From positions 654,981,276 to 655,045,275 of the forward strand of contig NC_133666.1 of NCBI RefSeq assembly GCF_037893015.1: 64,000 bases of DNA, written 5' to 3'. The notes beneath the pieces were generated by a model. The model was not told where the DNA came from and made no database searches. It worked only from the letters and a program-made list of their open reading frames with translations. This DNA is from Macrotis lagotis. Its lineage: Eukaryota; Chordata; Mammalia; Peramelemorphia; Peramelidae. The translations under genes were made by a program, and so were the position numbers. Shown in pieces: positions 56,526-64,000 of this stretch (positions are counted from its first letter, which is position 1; each line of letters starts with the position of its first letter).

Positions 56526-57030
56526 AACATGTTTACAGATTAGTCATTTTCGGTATGAGGAATTAGGATTAAGGGAAAGAAATCCATAAGAGAATTTTTT
56601 TTAAAAGTAAATGTAGTTTGGGCAAGTCGCTTAACCCCACTGCCTTGCAAAAAAACAACAAAAAAAAAAAGGAAATGTAGTACTCATCAGATTCAGAAGG
56701 GTTTTTGCTTTGTTTTGTTTTGTTTTTCTTCCTCTGGATGGGGATAGCATTGTTCATAGCTGGTCTAAAAGGGTAGGCCTAGATATTTGAACTGCTGAGA
56801 GGAGCTGCATCCATTGAGGTTGATCAAATCACAATGTTGTTAATGTGTAGAATGTTCTCTTGGTTCTGCTCCCTTAGCTCAGCATCAGATCCTGTAATTC
56901 TTTACATGCTTCTCTAGAGTCTGACCATTTATGGTTTCTTATAGAATAATAGTACTCCATAACATTCATATATCATAACTTGTTCAATTATTCCCCAATT
57001 GATGGGCATCCCCTCACTTTCCAATTCTTG
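56524..57030 (-). mobile_element. L1 3' region, antisense
   Basis: GTTTACAGATTAGTCATTTTC, CTCTGGATGGGGATAGCATT, CTCAGCATCAGATCCTGTAA and TTGATGGGCATCCCCTCACT. The extreme 3' terminus is missing, replaced by the GT array. Confidence 0.78.
56618..56672 (+). repeat. Very short 5'-truncated WSINE1-type SINE
   Basis: Only the last part (TTGGGCAAGTCGCTTAACCCC, CTGCCTTGCAA and A-rich tail) is present, with AAATGTAGT duplicated at 56609-56617 and 56673-56681. Confidence 0.85.
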
Positions 57031-58455
57031 GGCAGTAATTAAATTAAAAAAGAGCTTAGATCTCTCATTTCTAGAAATCACAAAATTAAGACCATTATAA
57101 GATTCCATGAACCCACTTGAAAGGATCTTGATGAATTATTAGATGTCTTTCTCACAAAAGCAAAAATGCTTCCTGTGTTATAAAATAGAAAATGAACCTG
57201 TCAGGACCACATAGCCCAGAACAGCTCCCAATTGGAACTATAATAATGAGGGGGACTGGGAAACATTCAGAGATGCAGAAATGACCCTCTCTGATGTTCT
57301 ACAGCAGGAAGCACAATAAACGATAGATTGAGAAATATTCCATGGTACTCTACAGAATTTAGATGAATATTTTCATGCTTTTTATATCTGTTTGTGTGCT
57401 GCCACCCAGAAATTTGCTCAGTTGAATCCAGAAAATGAACGTCTTCTGAAAGTAATTGCTTCAGCTGATGTTAATCAATAGGCAACAGACATTTGCAATT
57501 ACTTTCATAAATTCTGCCCCAGCTGGAGTGGAAAAACTATTAGTGAACTCAGGGGAACTGTGTTATATGTTTGAAGGATGGAAAGAGAAGGCACTTAAGA
57601 GAAGGAAAGTAAGATTAAGGATGTGAAGATTTTGGCAGCCATCATGAAAAAAGACAGAGGAGAAGAGACCAAGGTAGAAAAGGTGATTTAAAAAGGGGGG
57701 AGGGGCTATTGTGCTTTGACTCTTAAAAGGAGAGCCACTTTAAAGGGACTGAAGGAAACTTGAGAGGTACAAGGTGAGGGCAACATCTTCCAGTTTATCT
57801 ACAGGGCACTCCCATGAGCTACAACCATCATCATTGCTATGGGGTCAGCAACCAACACAAATACCAAATAATCTGTACATTCTTGTGGATTCTAGGGATG
57901 GGAGGAGGAGGGATGTGATTGGAAACTAGGAGTGTTTCTTGAGAATGCGAAAGGGGGACACAGGTCATGGTTAAGGAGCCCTTACTTAAAAGTACCTTTA
58001 CTTACTTGAGTTTACCATTAATGGAACACCCTTTGTTTGCTTGATCAACATGATTTTCTCTGCACTTGAGTTTCTTGGGGTTAAAGTCTGAAAGGGCAAT
58101 GGATTTCTTAAGAGAAAATGAGGTCTGTGCTTTAACCACCTCTTAAAATAGCTATAGGACCTTTGACAAATTTTCATTCCCTTCAGTTAGGGAGAAATCT
58201 CATTGTATGGAAGGGACCTGTTATATAAATCTGAGATTGTTATTCACTGTGATCCGGAAAAATTTAGGTTAGAATAGAAAGGAACTGATTTGGCTCATTG
58301 GGCAATTTTAAAGGAATATAAACATTTTGTGTCTGATTTTCCTGCCATGTTATGAAACTTGTCCGCTACTTTGTAGAGTTTATGAGCCCAGCCAAATCTG
58401 TGCAGATCCAGACTAAGGAAGGACTGCCCCCTTGTGTGCAACAAAATGATACGGT
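57031..58455. other. Unrecognised DNA
   Basis: About 57.1-57.6 kb has a coding-like base composition without a frame I can assign. The rest shows nothing recognisable. Confidence 0.4.
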
Positions 58456-58457
58456 GA

Positions 58458-58760
58458 TGTTTGTCCTTCATTCTCAAAGAAGACCATGACATCAGGGAGG
58501 AGATGCCATGACAAGCAAATGAACTGAATTTGAGTGAGGGGAGCTGTGCTAAGTCACCAACCTCATTTTCTCTTTCCAGAGTCATCTGGGTCCAGTGACT
58601 AGATATGAATCAGGATGACTGGAGATGGCCCTAGATGTGAGGCAGTCAGGGTTAAGTGACTTTCCTAAGGTCCTGTAGCTATTGAGTGTCTGAGGTTGGA
58701 TTTGAACTCGGGTTCTCCTGACTTCAGGACTGGCCCTCTACCCACTGCACCATCTAACAA
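58458..58760 (-). repeat. Long tRNA-headed SINE, antisense, full length
   Basis: TTTGTCCTTCATTCTCAAAG through GTCATCTGGGTCCAGTGACT to ACCCACTGCACCATCTAAC: complement of the copy at 34229-34535. Confidence 0.85.
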
Positions 58761-59129
58761 ATGTTTGCTTTTGTAAATCAGTATTGCTGCACTTGGATAC
58801 TGAACTTAGCAGGCACTATGCATGCACACTTGCCCTCTATTAATCAGGCTTAAAACAGGAGTTCCAAAAGATGGCAAGATGTCCCATCACCCTTTATTTT
58901 GCATGGGAGTGACTAACAACATGGTTAGCCAATTTTTTATGACTTAAATATTTCTGTGTTTTTTTTAATTGGTCTTCCTTGTAGAGATAATTTGCTGCAA
59001 GTGTTTGGAATGTCTCTTTGGTGTAAGAAATCACTCCCAAGACCTACCCCCAAATTACAAGCAACTGGAAGTAAGATGATACAGTTGAATTAGAGGAATA
59101 ATATAGATCCAATTATATTGCTGCACCCT

Positions 59130-59345
59130 TAGGGGCATCTGGATGTGAACATAGTGCTGTGTCTCAAGTCAGGAAAATTCATCTGTGTGACCCTAGGCAC
59201 ATCACTTCATCCTGTTTACCTCAGTTTCCTCATCTGTAAAATGAACTGGAGAAGGAAATTGCAAAGTACTCCAATATCCCTGTGGGAAAAAACCCCCAAA
59301 AAGTCACAAATAGTTAGACATGATGGAAACTACTGAACAACAACA
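59130..59345 (+). repeat. RTE-tailed SINE, sense
   Basis: CAGTTTCCTCATCTGTAAAA, GAACTGGAGAAGGAAATTGC, CAAAAAGTCACAAATAGTTAG and a terminal AACAACAACAATG. Confidence 0.8.
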
Positions 59346-59389
59346 ATGGGGGTAGGGGGAGAAGGAACAGTGCAAAGCCCAAGGAAATC

Positions 59390-59720
59390 ATATTTTAATC
59401 TTGATTGACCTTTGAATACAAGATCAACCAATCAGCAGGGAATGATAATCTGGAGACACTCTTGTGTATGTACATCTAGACATGGGGAAAAGCTGAAGTG
59501 GCATAAAACTGATCTCCCCATCATACAAGTACCAATTAGCATTTTCTTGTCCTTATATGGAAGTGGTTTACTCTTGTCTATGAAAAACTGCATTCAGTTT
59601 GAAAATCAGTGCCAGCTGTACTCCAACTGCTTGCTGTTTTAGTATGCTAATAAAATTCTTTTGCCTTTTTTTCTCTCTGAGTTTGCCTCATTGATCAGGG
59701 TCAAAGGGAGATGAGGACAT
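59390..59720 (+). mobile_element. Possible solitary LTR fossil (tentative)
   Basis: A CCAAT-like box, an AATAAA signal near 59649 and a T-rich segment after it resemble the R-U5 end of a retroviral LTR. No internal region is seen and the ends are uncertain. It may be ordinary unique DNA. Confidence 0.25.
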
Positions 59721-61170
59721 TATACTGATTGAGACCTGGAGAATTGAAAAGTCTACTGGGTGGGGGGAATAGGGGGTGGAAGTAGTTGGAGCCCCCAGAA
59801 GCAACTAGGACCTGGAGGAGACAGACACAGGAAGATTTCCAGGCAAGTATACAAAAGAAGGTCAGCAAGAAAGGGTGTAGATCAATAGTGGGCTGCATAA
59901 TCAGGATCATGGAAGAGGTACCCAACTATCAATGTGTCCTCTCTGACACCTGCAATGATTGACATTGTTCTAGGAGTGAAGTATAATGGGAAAGGAGAAT
60001 CCAAGGTGTTAGCCCTACAAGGCAGTGGCAGGAAGTGCTATGAAGAGAAAGCCTAGAATGGATACCTAGGAAACTTTAATTGCATGAAGAATACAGAGAA
60101 AACAGAAAGGCAGAGAGTTATAGGCATCATGAATCAGACAATAAGAGTCTTGAGGAAACAGAAAGAAAAGATATATAATGAAGAGGATGAAAGAAAAAAA
60201 TTTTGGAAAAGGGTACAAAAAATGAAATTTTAAAAATTAATCAACAGGACTAGCTGAAAAGGAGGAAAGGGGAAATTTATTTGTCTGAGATGAAAAAGAA
60301 GACATATATAATTAGATAAAAGTTGGAGAGAAAAGGGATTGATAAAATCCTAAGGGGAAAGAGGAAACAAAAAAAGAAATGGATATCAGCAAAAGAGGCA
60401 AGGAAAAGCTTTTTCAGTATAGTAGAAGAGAGGGAAGGTGAAGAGAAGTGAGTGAGTCTTAATCTAACTGGAAGTTGCTCAGAGAGGGAATAACATACAC
60501 ACCCAATTGAGCAAAGAAATCCATCTTACCCTAGAGGAAAATAGGAGAGGAAAGGGATTGGGGGGGGGGGGGTTTGTAGGTGATAGTGATCATGGGTAAA
60601 TTGGTTGTGCTGGGTCTAAAAATGAGATTTCTGTGAAAGTGAAAAACTCATAATTAGCCCTGAAATTGGGAAAGCTCAGGATTTTATTTCACAAACCTGC
60701 AAAGTTCATGGATTAAACTTTTTCCTGTAAAGACAATAAGCAGCTTGAGGACAAGCTGAATAATAAAGGTCTAGGCAAAAGTGCCTGAGGGAAAGAGAAA
60801 AAGGAAAACAGAGTTGGCTGGGCCCCAGTAAAGAATCAGGGATGACTGAGGTCAGATACCCATTCTAAGAGGCAGGAAATTGGAGTAAAGGAATGAAATG
60901 AGGTTGCATTTAGCTTGCCAAATTTATATTGACAATGAAGTTACATTGAAGGGAATTTACATCTGCCCAGTGAGCCCTCTAAACATTAGACAGGCACAAA
61001 CAACATTTTCTTAATATTAAAAACTAGAAAGATATTTCTCCTTCTACAACAGAAAAGAGGGAACTTTTGAGGAGGGACAGGGTGAAAGGAGAGAGAAAAT
61101 AGAACAAATAGGGTCCCCCATAGGATGGTGGGAACTACAGTAGCAAGAGCAACTGTGGAGAAAAATATTG
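59721..61170. other. Unrecognised purine-rich DNA
   Basis: AG-rich sequence with a G run at 60560-60573. No gene or family. Confidence 0.45.
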
Positions 61171-61179
61171 AAGCAATTT

Positions 61180-61506
61180 ATCTGATGGACTTATGATAAA
61201 GAATACTATCCAACCCAAAGACAGAGCTGATAGTATTTGAATACAAACTAAGCGTACTTCCCCCCCCCCCACTTTATTTTTCTCTTTCTTTGTGTGTATG
61301 TGGGGGGGGGTGGAGGAGTTATGCTTACTTTTACAACATGACTATTGTAATAATGCTTTTCATGGCTATACATTTTTAGCCTATACCAAATAACTTGCTT
61401 TCTCAATGGGGGAGTGGGGTGTGAAGAAGGGCAAAAATTTGGAACTCAAGGTTTTGGAAGTAAATGGTGAAACTTGCTTTTTGCATGTAACTGGTAGAAA
61501 AAGCTA
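61180..61506 (+). mobile_element. L1 3' end, sense, 5' truncated
   Basis: CAACCCAAAGACAGAGCTGA, TTTTACAACATGACTATTGT and TTTTTGCATGTAACTGGTAG. Confidence 0.7.
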
Positions 61507-61689
61507 GGGAGGAAGGGAGGGAGGAGAGAAATGGATGACAGAAATGAGGGGAGAGAGCCAGTGGAAACAAGGTACTTTAAAAAAATGCAACTGAAGGAAC
61601 AAAATATTGCATTCATATTAGAAGGGGGGGAATCTTAATTTGAAAAAATTTTAGAAACAGATGGAGGAAAATCTAAACTCAACCCCTAA

Positions 61690-62200
61690 CTTTATTTTTA
61701 TAATTATACTTTATTTTAAATAGCATTCATTTTTTTTAAATTTTGAGTTCCAAATTATCTTCCTCCCTCCACTCCTTCCCCTACCCACTGAGAAGGCAAG
61801 CAATATATCAATTTATACATGTGAAGTCATGCAAACATATTTCCATGTTAGCTCTGTTGCAAAAAAAAAAGCAAGAAACAAAGTAACTGGAAAAAATGTA
61901 TGCTTCAATCTCTACTCAGAACTCATCAGTTCTTTCTCTGGAGGTGGACAGCATATTTTTATCTTGAGTCCTTCAAAGTTGTCTGGGACCATTGTATTGA
62001 TTAGAGCATCCAAGTCTTTCACAGTTGATTCTTTACAATGTTGCTGTTATTGTGTACTATATTATTCTGGTTCTGCTTACTTCACTTTGCATCAGTTCAT
62101 CTAGGTCTTCCCAGGTTTTTCTGAAACTATTTTCCTCAGCATTTCTTAAGTACAATAATATTCTATCACAATCATATGCCACAACATGTTCAGATGTGTG
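61690..62200 (-). mobile_element. L1 3' region, antisense
   Basis: TTTTGAGTTCCAAATTATCT, CTCTGGAGGTGGACAGCATA and TTCTGGTTCTGCTTACTTCA in L1 3' order. Confidence 0.75.
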
Positions 62201-62536
62201 CTGCTCTCAGAGCAGCCTGCCTCTTTAAATCAAGCCTGAGATTTTAAGGAACAGAGAAGTAGCAACCTCCTTTAATTTAACTACTGAGTTTTTTTGATGG
62301 AATTTGAATCCCACTTGTGGAACATTTGTTCATACCAAAAGATACAATGAGACACATTTCTGGGCTTCCCTGTCAGTAGTAGATCTAAGTCTTGGTCTCC
62401 AACTAGAAACTGAAACTGAAATGAAAATGGATTCTTATTGATTAGACTTAGACTTAGAAAACCATAAATTATCATTGTCTGTGTTACATCATAGTTCCCT
62501 TTATTTTCTTAAACTTTTCCCAATTACAGATTCATT

Positions 62537-62540
<4 letters not shown>

Positions 62541-62596
<56 letters not shown>
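62541..62596. repeat. (CT)n microsatellite
   Basis: About 27 CT units, directly followed by an antisense L1 terminus. Confidence 0.96.
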
Positions 62597-62600
<4 letters not shown>

Positions 62601-64000
62601 ATTACACATATAGGTAATTTTCAACATTCATTTTTTTGTAAGATTTTGAGTTCTATCTTTTTATCTTTCCCTCCCTTAATTCATCCCTTCCTTTAACATA
62701 TAGGTTATATATGAATAACTATGCTAAACATTTCTATAATAGTCATATTATGAAAGAAGAATCAGAACAAAAGGGAAAAAACCCAAGAGAGGGGGGAAAA
62801 TATAAAACAAATTTTAAAAATGAAAATAGTAAGCTTTGGTCTACATTCAGACTCCATAGCTCTTTCTCTGGATGTGGATGATATTTAGAATTGTCTTTGC
62901 ATGGTACTGCTGAGAAGAGTTAAGTCTGTCAAAGTTGATCATCACACAATGTTGCTGTTAATATGTACAATGTTTTCCTGGTTCTGCTCCCTTCATTTAG
63001 CATCAATTCATACAAGTCTTTCCAAGTTTTTCTGACATCTTCAGGTCCATGATTTCTTAACAAACAATAGTACTCCATCACATTTATTCACAATTTGTTC
63101 ACATGCAGTTTATTCACATCACAATTTGTTCAGCCATTTCTCAATTGATTTGTTCAGCCATTTCTCAATTGATGGGCATCCTTTCATTTTTCCAATTCTT
63201 TGCCACTACACAAAGAGTCAATATAAACATTTTTGTTAATGTGGGGTTTTCCCCTTTTTTATAATCTCTCTGAGAAACAGACCTAGTACTGGTATTGCTG
63301 GATCAAAGCATATACATGGTTTTATTGGATCAATTTACAACTCCACCAACAATGCATCGGTGTCCTAGTTTTCCCACATCTCCAATATTGATTATTTTCC
63401 TTTTTTTTATCATCTTGGCCACTCTGATAGGTGTGAGATGGTATCTCAGAATTGTTTAATTTGCATTTTGCTAATCAATAATGATTCAGAGCATTTTTTC
63501 ATATTACTATATACAGCTTTAATTTCTTCTTCTGAAAAACTGCCTGTTCATGTGTTTTTTTTTGTTTATCAATTGGCGAATGGCTTGTATTCTTATAAAT
63601 TTGACTCAGTTCATTATATATTTTAGAAAAAGTCCATTATCATAAAAGCTAACTGTAAAAATTATTTCCTAGTTATCTGCATTCCTTCTAATCTAAGCTG
63701 CATTAGCTTTATTTGTTCAAAAACTTTTTAATTTGATTTAATCAATATTATCCATTTTGCAGTTTATAATATTCTCTATCTCTTGTTTGGTATAAACTCC
63801 TCCCCTTTCCATAGATCTGACAGATAAACTATTTCTTGTTCTTTTAATTGGCTTATTGTATCACCATTTAATGTCTAAATCATGAATCCATTACAACCTT
63901 ATCTTGGTATAGGGTGTGAGATGTTGATCTATGCTTTGTTTCTGTCAGACTATTTTTTTCAGTTTTCTCAGAAGTTTTTGTCAAATGGTGAATTCTTATC
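62597..64000 (-). mobile_element. L1 3' region into ORF2, antisense, runs off the window
   Basis: Starts with the complement of the L1 terminus (TTCCAATTACACATATAGGT), passes the 3' UTR landmarks, then GATAGGTGTGAGATGGTATC and TTTGCATTTTGCTAATCAAT (late ORF2), and continues to base 64000. A 24-bp tandem duplication lies at 63126-63173. Confidence 0.78.

Noticed and set aside
57180-57610. Coding-like sequence patch
   Set aside because: No frame stays open and I recognise no domain. It may be an old processed gene or a transposon fossil; not enough to annotate.

Overview
This window is mammalian nuclear DNA, almost certainly from a marsupial. The diagnostic signal is a tRNA-derived SINE of about 150 bp (head GGGGCAGCTAGGTGG, middle GGCCCTGGAGTCAGGAG, A-rich tail after GCCTTGCAAAA). 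It is present in about twenty copies and looks like the WSINE1/WALLSI family of Australian marsupials. Marsupial-type L1 and half-L1 elements, RTE-tailed SINEs and old L2 and MIR copies support this. A dasyurid-like genome is my best guess; the species is not decidable by eye.

The window is gene-poor. The only host gene I can support lies on the minus strand at 43.5-52.3 kb. It is a type II membrane C-type lectin of the CD23/CD209/CLEC4G class. I could follow eight coding exons (the first tentative) with consistent splice sites and phases: a short cytoplasmic tail, one membrane segment, a coiled-coil neck from three phase-1 exons, and a three-exon carbohydrate-recognition domain with all five primary Ca2+ ligands (EPN, E, ND). 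The first and third neck exons are a recent duplication. The middle neck exon contains an AAT microsatellite coding an asparagine run.

The rest is transposon sediment. 0-2.7 kb: SINE and MIR copies and an AT microsatellite. 2.75-4.6 kb: old antisense L1. 5.3-12 kb: L2, then L1 tails hosting a nested SINE plus a full-length half-L1 (HAL1-type, ORF1 only) with target-site duplications. 13.4-17.9 kb: a decayed antisense L1 with several SINEs inside. 18.5-23.8 kb: MIR and SINE copies, L1 tails and long GA/CT microsatellites. 24.1-26.9 kb: AT-rich DNA (possible hAT relic) and L2 with two nested SINEs. 26.9-32.2 kb: an L1 with both ends, carrying ORF2 but no recognisable ORF1, inserted in an older L1 tail and itself hit by a SINE. 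32.5-39.8 kb: L1 tails, a non-L1 LINE reverse-transcriptase fragment, duplicated L1 5' sequence and L2. 39.8-42.6 kb: mostly unrecognised. 52.9-64 kb: L2, L1 fragments, SINEs and unrecognised DNA.

I found no RNA gene, CRISPR array or prokaryotic operon. I saw no convincing new system; the best leads are the lectin neck architecture, the HAL1 with its three unusual C-rich SINE units, and repeated use of a single 14-bp target site.
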